Assembly (NCBI RefSeq): GCF_014642915.1 | Contig: NZ_BMJE01000004.1 | Coordinates: forward strand, 1-64,000 | Source of the DNA: Flavobacterium suaedae | GTDB taxonomy: Bacteria; Bacteroidota; Bacteroidia; Flavobacteriales; Flavobacteriaceae | Direction of reading: 5' to 3' | Length of the DNA stretch: 64,000 nucleotides | Part shown: piece by piece, positions 34,237 through 42,388 of the stretch | Layout of the letters: each line of letters opens with the position of its first letter | Numbering within the stretch: the stretch's first letter is position 1 | Position numbers and translations under genes: made by a program | The notes under the pieces: model-generated | Told to the model about the DNA's origin: nothing | The model's input: only the letters and a program-made list of their open reading frames with translations | Database searches by the model: none

Positions 34237-35385
34237 ATGCTTTTCTCAGATATTTTAGGGCAGGAACACATTAAAAGCCACTTAACGCAAAGTACTAACA
34301 GCGGGCGTATACCGCATGCTCAGCTTTTTGTAGGAGCTGAAGGCAGCGGAACACTCCCTATGGCTATTGCTTATGCGCAATATATTTTGTGCAGTAATAC
34401 CAATGGCGAAAACAACACCGGTAACGAAGCCTGTAACCTGAAATTCAAAAACTTTTCGCACCCTGATTTGCATTTTGTTTTTCCGGTTGCGCCTAACAAA
34501 GAGGTAAAAAGTAAACCTGTAAGTGCTAATTTTTTAAAGCAGTGGCGCGAGTTTATTACCGAGAACCCCTACGGCAGCCTTTTTGACTGGTATAAGAAAA
34601 TAGATATTGCTAACAAGCAAGGGCAAATTGGTGTTGATGAGGCAGAGGAAACTGTAAAAGCACTATCGTTAAAAGCATACGAAGGCGGTTATAAAGTAAT
34701 GATTATCTGGATGGCAGATAAAATGAACATTGCTACAGCCAACAAGCTACTGAAACTACTGGAAGAACCACCTCAAAAAACGGTTTTTATACTTATAACC
34801 GAAGATGAGGATGATATACTGCAAACCATACACTCCCGTTGCCAGGTATTACATTTTGGCGGACTTAGCGAACAGGCTATAGCCGACGCACTTGTTTCAC
34901 GTGAAAATGCCGATGCTGCCGCAGCACTAAAAATAGCACATCAAGCGCAGGGTAACTATAATAAAGCCTTGCATTTACTGTATAAAAAAGAGAACGATTA
35001 TCCGTTTGAAGAGTGGTTTGTACAATGGGTGCGTGCTGCTTTCAGGGCGAAAGGGAACGCTGCTGCTATTTTAGACCTTATTAGTTGGAGTGAACAAATA
35101 GCGGGTATAGGTCGCGAAGCGCAAAAGCAGTTTTTAGATTTTTGTATTAATATGTTCCGACAAGCATTATTGCTTAACTACCAAGCTAAAGAGCTGGTGT
35201 ACATGGAACCCACGGTAGATAAATTTAAACTGGAAAACTTTGCCCCGTTTGTAAACGGTAATAATATCAACGATATTTTTAAAGAATTAGCCGATGCCAG
35301 TTACCATATAGAGCGTAACGGTAACGCCAAAATTATTCTAACCGATTTATCTATAAAACTTACGCGTTTAATACATAAAAAGTAA
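34237..35385 (+). CDS. holB: DNA polymerase III delta' subunit (clamp loader)
   Basis: A 382-residue AAA+ clamp-loader subunit. Family features are SDILGQEHIKSHLTQSTNSGRIPHAQLFVGAEGSG, then the sensor region KVMIIWMADKMNIATANKLLKLLEEPPQKTVFILITEDEDDILQTIHSRCQVLHFG. The P loop is degenerate (GAEGSGTLP), as expected for delta', which does not hydrolyse ATP. It works with DnaX and HolA in loading the sliding clamp. It is convergent with the helicase gene, with 23 bp between stops. A parS-like word lies inside it near 34893. Confidence 0.85.
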   Translation: MLFSDILGQEHIKSHLTQSTNSGRIPHAQLFVGAEGSGTLPMAIAYAQYILCSNTNGENNTGNEACNLKFKNFSHPDLHFVFPVAPNKEVKSKPVSANFLKQWREFITENPYGSLFDWYKKIDIANKQGQIGVDEAEETVKALSLKAYEGGYKVMIIWMADKMNIATANKLLKLLEEPPQKTVFILITEDEDDILQTIHSRCQVLHFGGLSEQAIADALVSRENADAAAALKIAHQAQGNYNKALHLLYKKENDYPFEEWFVQWVRAAFRAKGNAAAILDLISWSEQIAGIGREAQKQFLDFCINMFRQALLLNYQAKELVYMEPTVDKFKLENFAPFVNGNNINDIFKELADASYHIERNGNAKIILTDLSIKLTRLIHKK

Positions 35386-35408
35386 CTACGTTAGTTTCGC
35401 CTTTCTAC

Positions 35409-37694
35409 TTATTCATCTGTTAAACTCGCTCTATAGAGCCTTAATTCGCCCCAAGAAAATTGGTCACCGCTTTTTTGTTTTATTTCGGTTAACGATTGCC
35501 CATCAAAATCAGTAAATGCAACTTTAAGGGCATCTATTTTATCTTGCGGTAACACATCGGTTACCTTTACTTTTCCTTTTTGTATGAGTCCTGCAAAATG
35601 GCTTTGTATGGTGGTTTCGGTTAGCTTACGTTTGGCTGCAATTTCAGCAATCGACATTTTTTGCTCCCATAACTCAAAGGTTTCTTCAAGGGTTGATTTT
35701 TTAGGCGTTTTGCTCTTTTTCTTTTTGGGAGCATACCGCTCTGAATAATCTTCTTCGTAGTCATCCAAGATGGTTGGTGCAGCAGGCATTTTCTTGCGAA
35801 TAGCAGTAAGTTTGTCTTTTTTATACGACCGTATTTCGGGCGAGGTTAAATTTTCTCTGTTTATCTCTACTCCTGCTACTACGGCTTGCATTAGCAGTTT
35901 TGCTTTCATCAGTTGCAGTACGGCATTGGTTTGCAGCTCCTCCAGTTCGGCAAGTTCCTCATAAAAACCTTTGGCTTTGCGCAGGCGTTTTATTTCTTCC
36001 ATTTTTGCCAATATCTCGCCTGTTAACCCATCCATTACCGAGAAAAAGTAATTATATGCCGCCACTACCCTTTCTTTTACAAAAGTCATGTCGGTATCGG
36101 GCTTATAGAACAAACTATTAAGCTGATTGATAAATTTACCCGCAGGGTCAAGCAGTTTGTGTATTTTGTCTTCCTGCTGTTGTGCCCATTGCCTGTACTT
36201 GCCTTTTAATGCTCTGTCACTTTCCTGCAAATAGCTCATTTTGTGCTTTTGCCATTGGGTAGCCAAGTCTTTCCAGTCGAAACTGTTTATCAGGAAGTTG
36301 CCTATAAACACTTTGGTTTCCTGTTGTAATGAGGCTTCGAGGTCATCGGCTTTGGCTTTTTCCGAAGCATACTGCATTACATCGGCATCATTAAGAATAC
36401 CGTTCATTTGCATCGGAGAAAGCAAAACAAGCCCCTCCAGCGAACGTAAACGCGACAAAGCAACGTATGCCTGTCCCGGCATGAAAACGCGCGATACATC
36501 GAGCACAGCTTTGTCAAAAGTCAATCCTTGACTTTTATGCACCGTTATTGCCCAAGCCAACTTTAACGGATACTGCACAAATGTGCCCAGTATTTCTTCT
36601 TTTATCTCTTTGGTTTGCTCATCTACATAGTAGCGAATGTTTTGCCATTCGTATTTTTCGGCTTCAATGGTAAGGTCTTCTTCGGGGAAGTGTACCATTA
36701 TTTCACCCTCTGATAAGGATTCGATTACCCCTATTTTTCCGTTAAAGTAATTCTTCTCCGGCGAGGGGTCGTTTTTAATAAACATTACTTGTGCCCCTAC
36801 TTTTAGCTTTAGCTCCTCCTCTACCGGATATATTTTTTCGGGAAAATCATCTACAATTTCAGGCAGGTAGGTGTGCGCTTTGCCTTTAAGGTCTTTAAGC
36901 GCATTGGCATTCATGGTATCTGCCTTAGCATTATGCGTGGTTAAAGTAATATAACCTGGGTTGTTTTTAATATCAAAATCAGGTTTTACAAACTGATTTA
37001 ATACCTGCAAATCATTTTTAGTTATAATATTGTTTCTCAGGTTGTTGAGTACACCTATAAACTGCTCATCCGTTTGGCGGTATATTTTATCCAACTCAAT
37101 ATACAAGGGCGGGTTTTGCTGTACCACATGCGAATGGAAGAAAAACTTACCTGCGTAAAACTGTCGCAGTACCTCCCACTCTTCATTACGTATTACGGGT
37201 GGTAATTGTAAAAGGTCGCCTATGTATAATACTTGTACGCCACCAAAAGGCATATCTTTTTTACGTACACTCCTCAGCATGAAGTCTATAGCGTCTAATA
37301 AATCCGCGCGAAGCATACTAACTTCATCTATAACAAGCAGTTGCAGGTTTTGTAACACAGTTTGCTTATCGGCTCGCATCCTGAAATGCCTGCGCAGTGT
37401 GTCTTTGGTTTCAAACTTTACCCTTTCCGAAAATTGTGGCGGATGGTTAAATTCCGGTATAAAACCCGCAAATGGCAGTTGAAACATGGAGTGTATGGTA
37501 ACTCCGCCTGCGTTTAGTGCTGCAATACCTGTTGGTGCTACTACTACCACATTTTTATGCGTGGTCTTGATAATTTCCTTTAACAATGTGGTTTTCCCTG
37601 TACCTGCCTTACCCGTAAGGAATATGGATTTGTTTGTTTGATTAATAAAACGAAGGGCATATTGGGCTGTGGTAGAAAGGGATTGCATAGGCAT
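35409..37694 (-). CDS. Pif1/RecD-like helicase with C-terminal helix-turn-helix
   Basis: A 761-residue SF1 helicase. Walker A is GKAGTGKTTLLK (residues 28-39), Walker B LLVIDEVSMLRAD, motif III GGVQVLYIGDLLQLPPV, and the C-terminal motifs AWAITVHKSQGLTFDKAVLDVSR and GQAYVALSRLRSLEGLVLLS. After about residue 470 come coiled-coil segments and a Lys-rich linker, then a RQC/HTH-like end (FELWEQKMSIAEIAAKRKLTETTIQSHFAGLIQKGKVKV). Proteins of this build are common in Bacteroidetes; a DNA-repair or G-quadruplex unwinding role is inferred from the Pif1 relationship. Confidence 0.9.
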   Translation of the reverse strand: MPMQSLSTTAQYALRFINQTNKSIFLTGKAGTGKTTLLKEIIKTTHKNVVVVAPTGIAALNAGGVTIHSMFQLPFAGFIPEFNHPPQFSERVKFETKDTLRRHFRMRADKQTVLQNLQLLVIDEVSMLRADLLDAIDFMLRSVRKKDMPFGGVQVLYIGDLLQLPPVIRNEEWEVLRQFYAGKFFFHSHVVQQNPPLYIELDKIYRQTDEQFIGVLNNLRNNIITKNDLQVLNQFVKPDFDIKNNPGYITLTTHNAKADTMNANALKDLKGKAHTYLPEIVDDFPEKIYPVEEELKLKVGAQVMFIKNDPSPEKNYFNGKIGVIESLSEGEIMVHFPEEDLTIEAEKYEWQNIRYYVDEQTKEIKEEILGTFVQYPLKLAWAITVHKSQGLTFDKAVLDVSRVFMPGQAYVALSRLRSLEGLVLLSPMQMNGILNDADVMQYASEKAKADDLEASLQQETKVFIGNFLINSFDWKDLATQWQKHKMSYLQESDRALKGKYRQWAQQQEDKIHKLLDPAGKFINQLNSLFYKPDTDMTFVKERVVAAYNYFFSVMDGLTGEILAKMEEIKRLRKAKGFYEELAELEELQTNAVLQLMKAKLLMQAVVAGVEINRENLTSPEIRSYKKDKLTAIRKKMPAAPTILDDYEEDYSERYAPKKKKSKTPKKSTLEETFELWEQKMSIAEIAAKRKLTETTIQSHFAGLIQKGKVKVTDVLPQDKIDALKVAFTDFDGQSLTEIKQKSGDQFSWGELRLYRASLTDE

Positions 37695-37749
37695 ATAATA
37701 AAGCCGAAAAATAAGAATTTTTTAGGCTACAGGTAATTAAGATTGTAAA

Positions 37750-37790
37750 AAAAATGCTCCCGTTTTTGGGAGCATTTTATATATTTTTTT
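37750..37790 (-). terminator. Terminator after the OmpH-like gene
   Basis: The stem aaaatgctccc / gggagcatttt (37751-37761 and 37768-37778) has T-rich flanks on both strands and lies 22 bases past the OmpH-like stop codon. Confidence 0.8.
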
Positions 37791-37799
37791 CAGGATTGT

Positions 37800-38387
37800 T
37801 TATTTCGTTGCAACTGAATCTTCTTCCTTAGCTTCGGGAGTTTCTGTTGTTTCAGTATCTTCTCCTTTGTACTTTTTGTTAAGTGATTTTAGCACTTCTT
37901 CAGTAATATCATACTGCTCTTTAGCATACAGTACGCTGGCAGCATCTCCTGTACCGTATATGTAGTCGTAGCCTTCTTTCTTTCCGTAATCTTTAATGTA
38001 ACGCTTCATTTGTGCTACAATGGTATCTCTTTTTACTCCAAATTCTTCCTGAAGTTGGCGCATCATTGTTTCCTGCTCAATATTAAGATCTCTTTCTCTT
38101 TTTTGAAGTTCCTGATATTTAAGCTCTGCCCACTGTCTTCCTTTAGATTTCATTTCATTTTGAAAACTTGCAAAATCAAGTTCAAGGTCTTTAGCTTTTT
38201 CCTGAAGCTCTCTTCCCATTTCTTCAGATTTCACTTTACCTTTAGATTCAAGGTCTTTTAACTCTTCATATTCCTCAACCAATTTGGCAGTATCAATATA
38301 AGCAGTTTTAAAATCTGACGACGATTGTTGTTTGTTGCATGATAATACTGTTACAGCAAGACCTAGTATTAAAAGTGATTTTTTCAT
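37800..38387 (-). CDS. OmpH/Skp-like chaperone, lipoprotein form
   Basis: A 195-residue protein of the OmpH family. A lipobox (TVLSC, Cys17) replaces the usual cleavable signal. The family start TAYIDTAKLVEEYEELKDLESK is followed by a long coiled coil (about 50-115) and the C-terminal YDYIYGTGDAASVLYAKEQYDITEEVLKSLNKKY. An acidic tail (EDTETTETPEAKEEDS) closes it. Skp chaperones escort outer-membrane proteins through the periplasm; the lipid anchor would hold this one at a membrane. Confidence 0.88.
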   Translation of the reverse strand: MKKSLLILGLAVTVLSCNKQQSSSDFKTAYIDTAKLVEEYEELKDLESKGKVKSEEMGRELQEKAKDLELDFASFQNEMKSKGRQWAELKYQELQKRERDLNIEQETMMRQLQEEFGVKRDTIVAQMKRYIKDYGKKEGYDYIYGTGDAASVLYAKEQYDITEEVLKSLNKKYKGEDTETTETPEAKEEDSVATK

Positions 38388-38626
38388 TTTAGAAATAGTT
38401 ATTTTAAAATTTCCGACAAAAGTACTAATTACTGATTAATGTGCAACAATAACCGCTTTTAAGGAATTTTTATTGTAAATTAATTATTATAAATATTATT
38501 TATAGTTATTGTTTTATATATAACTCATACCGATTAAAACAGGCTTTATTACATTTTAAATAAGCGCATTTCTTTTTAAAGTAAAGGAAATAGATATTTA
38601 AGCCCTTAAAACGCGCTAAAATCGCT

Positions 38627-39487
38627 TTATTTTAAGTTTTCGTCGTTTTTTATCACATAAATGTGCGATGAGTACTCCAAAGTACTGCTCGCCTTGGCAT
38701 TTGACTTTAATCCTATCCAAAAACCTTTTATAAAATTCATTTTACCGGTTTTGTATTTTTCAGAGAGTAAACTCACATAAAAACTATCAAAAAGCATGGG
38801 TAAGATTTTTATTACTTCCATTGCTTCGGCATTAAATAACTTTTTTATGGCTGTTTTGCTAAAATGCCATAAATGTCTCGGCACATCATACGCTGCCCAA
38901 TAGCTTCCGTAATATTGTGCATCGTACGACCTGTAATTGGGCACGGCAACAATTAAAACCCCATCAGGTTTTAAAATACGCTTTAATTCTGTAATTTGTT
39001 TCTCCACATCAGGAACATGCTCCAGTACATGCCACATGGTAATAGCATCATACGTATGGTCTGCAACAGAGCTTAAATTTTCTGCAAAGTCCACTCCTTT
39101 TTCAGCAGCTATAGTTTTTGCTTTTTCGTTAGGTTCTATACCTTCGGTTTGCCAGCCTGCTCTTTTTGCAGCAACTAAAAAATCGCCAGTACCGGCACCA
39201 ATATCTAAAAGTTTACCTTTTGCAGGTTGAAATCGGGATAATAGTTTTACTTTATTTTTTAAAGCCCTTTCCTTAACTGCATGATACATTTTTTCGAAAA
39301 GAGAACGTTTACCATCGGTATGCGAAATATAGTCTTCGCTTTCGTAATAACGCCCTAAATTTTCAGGACTGGGTTGCGGCTCTGTTTTTAAAAGGTGCAG
39401 TTCCTGGTCTAAAACTAACTCAAAAACCTCTCCTGATACAGAATGGTCTTTTACTTTTAAATAGGCTTTGGTTGCGGTAGGCTCCAT
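38627..39487 (-). CDS. Class I SAM-dependent methyltransferase
   Basis: A 286-residue methyltransferase of the Methyltransf_23 type. The SAM site is KLLDIGAGTGDFLVAAKRAGW, followed by GIEPNEKAKTIAAEKGV, DAITMWHVLEHVPDVEKQITELKRILKPDGVLIVAVPN, and the C-terminal YDVPRHLWHFSKTAIKKLF that marks this subgroup. The substrate is unknown; homologues often act on surface-polysaccharide or cofactor precursors. It lies one base beyond the stop of the upstream lipoprotein gene, so it is part of the mnmG string. The 239-bp gap to the OmpH-like gene is AT-rich without visible features. Confidence 0.85.
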   Translation of the reverse strand: MEPTATKAYLKVKDHSVSGEVFELVLDQELHLLKTEPQPSPENLGRYYESEDYISHTDGKRSLFEKMYHAVKERALKNKVKLLSRFQPAKGKLLDIGAGTGDFLVAAKRAGWQTEGIEPNEKAKTIAAEKGVDFAENLSSVADHTYDAITMWHVLEHVPDVEKQITELKRILKPDGVLIVAVPNYRSYDAQYYGSYWAAYDVPRHLWHFSKTAIKKLFNAEAMEVIKILPMLFDSFYVSLLSEKYKTGKMNFIKGFWIGLKSNAKASSTLEYSSHIYVIKNDENLK

Positions 39488-39488
39488 T

Positions 39489-39995
39489 TTAACTTCTCAG
39501 GTATTCGTCTTTTAGTTGTTGTAAATAGGTAATGGCAATATTATAGTACAGCGAATTTTGGCGTAAACAATCTTCATTTGCACTACTTACCATAGAAAGT
39601 GCTAAAAATTTAGTTGTAGAACCTACTATATTGGCTTCGGTTTCTACATTGGTTACCATAAACTCCGAAGTATCAAAATACTTTTCAATATCCGAAGGAG
39701 CATATACAAAAACCTTAAATCGATGTCCGTCTACAGTAACCCAATAGCTCACATCAACATAATTGCCAATATTGTATTTATCACCTACAAATTGCTGAAA
39801 CGGAATTTTGGTAGGGTCGTTCTCAAACATAAAAGCGGTTAAGCCTTGCTCCTTCCCTAAAATTTCCATTCCGTTAGGCAATAAAATATAGTCGTTAATT
39901 TCTACTGTGTGGCGTGGTGTAATACACGAAACAGCACCAAACAGCAGAAAAACAACTGTAAAAAATATATTTTTTATACGTTCCACGTGAAACAT
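39489..39995 (-). CDS. Lipoprotein-like protein of unknown function downstream of mnmG
   Basis: A 168-residue protein with a short basic n-region, a hydrophobic segment and a lipobox-like end (LLFGAVSC, Cys24). The mature region has beta-rich character (ILLPNGMEILGKEQGLTAFMFENDP, YVDVSYWVTVDGHRFKVFVYA) and no recognised domain. Its ATG overlaps the mnmG stop (TAATG), and its first codons MFHVER are written by a parS-like palindrome, so the N terminus is constrained by that DNA site. The methyltransferase gene follows at once. Confidence 0.65.
   Translation of the reverse strand: MFHVERIKNIFFTVVFLLFGAVSCITPRHTVEINDYILLPNGMEILGKEQGLTAFMFENDPTKIPFQQFVGDKYNIGNYVDVSYWVTVDGHRFKVFVYAPSDIEKYFDTSEFMVTNVETEANIVGSTTKFLALSMVSSANEDCLRQNSLYYNIAITYLQQLKDEYLRS
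39979..39994. promoter_or_regulatory. parS-like ParB-binding site
   Basis: CGTTCCACGTGAAACA differs by a single internal position from the perfect GTTCCAC/GTGGAAC palindrome and matches the widely conserved bacterial parS form. It overlaps the junction of mnmG and the lipoprotein gene. Confidence 0.75.
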
Positions 39996-41866
39996 TATCT
40001 ACCCATGTGTATTAAAAGTACCGAAACATCGCTTGGAGAAACCCCACTTATACGTGAAGCCTGCGATATAGTAACCGGCTTAATTTTCTTTAATTTTTGA
40101 CGTGCTTCTATAGAAATAGACTTGATTTTATCGAAATCAAAGTTCTCAGGAATTTTTACATCCTCAAGCCTGTTTAGCTTATCGGCATTATTTTTTTCCT
40201 TTTCTATATAACCGGAATACTTAACCTGAATTTCAGCTTGCTCTATAACTTCTCTGTCTAAGTTATGTTCCGCAATATATTCTTTTACTTTTTCAAACTT
40301 TAAAATATCATCCAATTCCAATTGCGGACGTGAGAATACTTTAAACATTTTATCGGGCTGCGATATTAGTGAAGAGTTTTTCTCTTCCAATATCGGGTTT
40401 GTTTCCGCTACCGTAACACTGGTTTCTTTAAAGAAGTTTACAAAAGCATCGCTTTCCGTCTTTTTCTTCTCCATTTTACGCATACGGTCTTCTTTTGCCA
40501 ATCCTATCTCATATGATAAAGGCGTTAACCTGAAATCTGCATTATCCTGTCTTAACAACGTTCTGTACTCTGCACGCGATGTAAACATCCTGTATGGCTC
40601 TTCTGTGCCTTTTGTAATTAAATCGTCTATTAAAACGCCTATATAGGCTTCATTTCGTTTTAATATTAGCGGATCGTTACCATTTATCTTTAAATGGGCA
40701 TTAATACCCGCCATTAAGCCTTGAGAGGCTGCTTCTTCATAACCTGTAGTACCATTTATTTGCCCGGCAAAGTATAAACCTTCCACTAATTTAGTTTCAA
40801 GCGTATGTTTTAACTGTGTAGGCGGGAAATAATCATACTCTATTGCATAACCCGGACGGAAGAATTTTACATTCTCAAAACCTACTACCGAGCGTAATGC
40901 TTTAAACTGAATATCCTCCGGCAAGGAAGTAGAGAAACCATTTACATACACCTCAACGGTATTCCACCCTTCAGGTTCTATAAAAAGCTGATGCCTGTCT
41001 TTATCTGCAAAACGATTTATTTTATCTTCAATAGAAGGGCAATATCGCGGTCCAAGACTTTTTATCCTGCCATTAAACATTGGCGAACGGTCAAAACCTT
41101 CACGAAGTTGATCGTGTACCAAATTAGAAGTATACGTCATGTGGCACGAACGCTGTTCGGCTAATGGTTTTGTTATATCTAAATACGAGAATTTTTCGGG
41201 GTTTTCATCTCCCGGCTGTTCAATCATTTTAGAATAATCTAACGAACGACCATCAACACGCGGAGGTGTTCCGGTTTTCATTCTTCCGGCTTCAAAACCT
41301 ACCTTAACCAAATCTTCAGTAATACCAAAAGAAGCACCTTCGCCTGCTCTACCACCACCAAATTGTTTTTCGCCAATATGGATTAATCCGTTAAGGAAAG
41401 TACCGTTTGTTAGTACTACCGATTTGGCTTTAATTTCTAAACCAAGCGAAGTCCTAACTCCTTTTACTTTTCCGTTTTCTATTATAAGACCGGAAACCAT
41501 TTCCTGATAGAAATCAAGATTTAGTGTTTGCTCCAACATCAATCGCCACTCTTCTGCAAAACGCATACGGTCACTTTGCACACGTGGACTCCACATGGCA
41601 GGACCTTTAGACTTGTTAAGCATTTTAAACTGTATAGCAGTCCTGTCGGACACTATACCGGAATACCCGCCTAACGCATCTATCTCGCGCACAATTTGCC
41701 CTTTTGCAATACCGCCCATAGCAGGATTACAAGACATTTGTGCAATGTTTTGCAAGCTCATTGTAACCAACAAAGTTTTAGAACCCATGTTGGCAGCAGC
41801 AGCGGCAGCTTCCGAACCGGCGTGCCCGCCCCCTACTACTATTACATCATACACATCCTGAAACAT
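39995..41866 (-). CDS. mnmG: tRNA uridine-5-carboxymethylaminomethyl modification enzyme, FAD subunit
   Basis: A 623-residue FAD enzyme (GidA/MnmG) that, with MnmE, modifies U34 of certain tRNAs. The FAD-binding motif is DVIVVGGGHAGSEAAAAAANMG at the N terminus, then LQNIAQMSCNPAMGGIAKGQIVREIDALGG. The catalytic Cys region is GPRYCPSIEDKI, and the second GidA signature is AGQINGTTGYEEAASQGLMAGINA. The C-terminal helical domain ends in SRISGVSPSDVSVLLIHMGR. It is of standard length. Three parS sites lie just upstream, in keeping with its usual proximity to the replication origin. Confidence 0.97.
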   Translation of the reverse strand: MFQDVYDVIVVGGGHAGSEAAAAAANMGSKTLLVTMSLQNIAQMSCNPAMGGIAKGQIVREIDALGGYSGIVSDRTAIQFKMLNKSKGPAMWSPRVQSDRMRFAEEWRLMLEQTLNLDFYQEMVSGLIIENGKVKGVRTSLGLEIKAKSVVLTNGTFLNGLIHIGEKQFGGGRAGEGASFGITEDLVKVGFEAGRMKTGTPPRVDGRSLDYSKMIEQPGDENPEKFSYLDITKPLAEQRSCHMTYTSNLVHDQLREGFDRSPMFNGRIKSLGPRYCPSIEDKINRFADKDRHQLFIEPEGWNTVEVYVNGFSTSLPEDIQFKALRSVVGFENVKFFRPGYAIEYDYFPPTQLKHTLETKLVEGLYFAGQINGTTGYEEAASQGLMAGINAHLKINGNDPLILKRNEAYIGVLIDDLITKGTEEPYRMFTSRAEYRTLLRQDNADFRLTPLSYEIGLAKEDRMRKMEKKKTESDAFVNFFKETSVTVAETNPILEEKNSSLISQPDKMFKVFSRPQLELDDILKFEKVKEYIAEHNLDREVIEQAEIQVKYSGYIEKEKNNADKLNRLEDVKIPENFDFDKIKSISIEARQKLKKIKPVTISQASRISGVSPSDVSVLLIHMGR

Positions 41867-41892
41867 TATATATTCTCCTTATTTATAGTTAC

Positions 41893-41908
41893 TGTTCCAC
41901 GTGGAACA
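41893..41908. promoter_or_regulatory. parS site, perfect 16-base palindrome
   Basis: TGTTCCACGTGGAACA is a perfect palindrome and matches the conserved parS consensus. First of three sites with centres about 40 bp apart. Confidence 0.9.
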
Positions 41909-41932
41909 GATACAATCAATTTATAAAAAATA

Positions 41933-41950
41933 ACGTTCCACGTGGAACGT
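41933..41950. promoter_or_regulatory. parS site, perfect 18-base palindrome
   Basis: ACGTTCCACGTGGAACGT; centre 41 bp from the previous site. Confidence 0.9.
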
Positions 41951-41968
41951 TTTATACTTAACCTTACA

Positions 41969-42388
41969 TTATAGTTCCACGTGGAACATCTTAATTTTCT
42001 CTTCTTCTTTACTGCGCATTAAAGCAGAGTCCTCTTCTGTTTTATCTTTATAACCACAGTAGTGTAATACTCCATGTGCCATAACGCGCTTTAATTCTTC
42101 CTGAAAAGGAACATTAAAGTCAGCAGCGTTATCCTTTACTCTTTCAACAGAAATAAATATATCTCCACTTATAAGGTTACCCATGGTATAATCAAAGCTG
42201 ATAATATCGGTTAACGTATCATGGTTTAGGAACTCTATATTCTTCTGTAAAAGATATTCATCATCGCAAAATATATAGTTTATTTCTCCCTCTGTTTTAT
42301 CTTCCGATTCTATTACACGGGAAATCCAGTCTTCGTAAACCGACTCATTTTCCAGTTCAAAATCGGTTTCATAATTAAAGCTAATCAT
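41969..42388 (-). CDS. ybeY: Endoribonuclease YbeY (rRNA maturation)
   Basis: A 139-residue metal-dependent RNase acting in 16S rRNA 3' processing and ribosome quality control. The zinc-site motif is AHGVLHYCGYKDKTEED, where the third ligand differs from the E. coli GYDH form, as is normal in Flavobacteria. SFDYTMGNLISGDIFISVERV is the second family block. The last codons KMFHVEL are encoded by a parS palindrome. The start overlaps the DUF4175 stop by 8 bases. Confidence 0.92.
   Translation of the reverse strand: MISFNYETDFELENESVYEDWISRVIESEDKTEGEINYIFCDDEYLLQKNIEFLNHDTLTDIISFDYTMGNLISGDIFISVERVKDNAADFNVPFQEELKRVMAHGVLHYCGYKDKTEEDSALMRSKEEEKIKMFHVEL
41973..41988. promoter_or_regulatory. parS site inside the 3' end of ybeY
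   Basis: AGTTCCACGTGGAACA has the full 14-base palindrome GTTCCAC/GTGGAAC (41974-41987). Its centre is 39 bp from the previous site. Confidence 0.88.
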
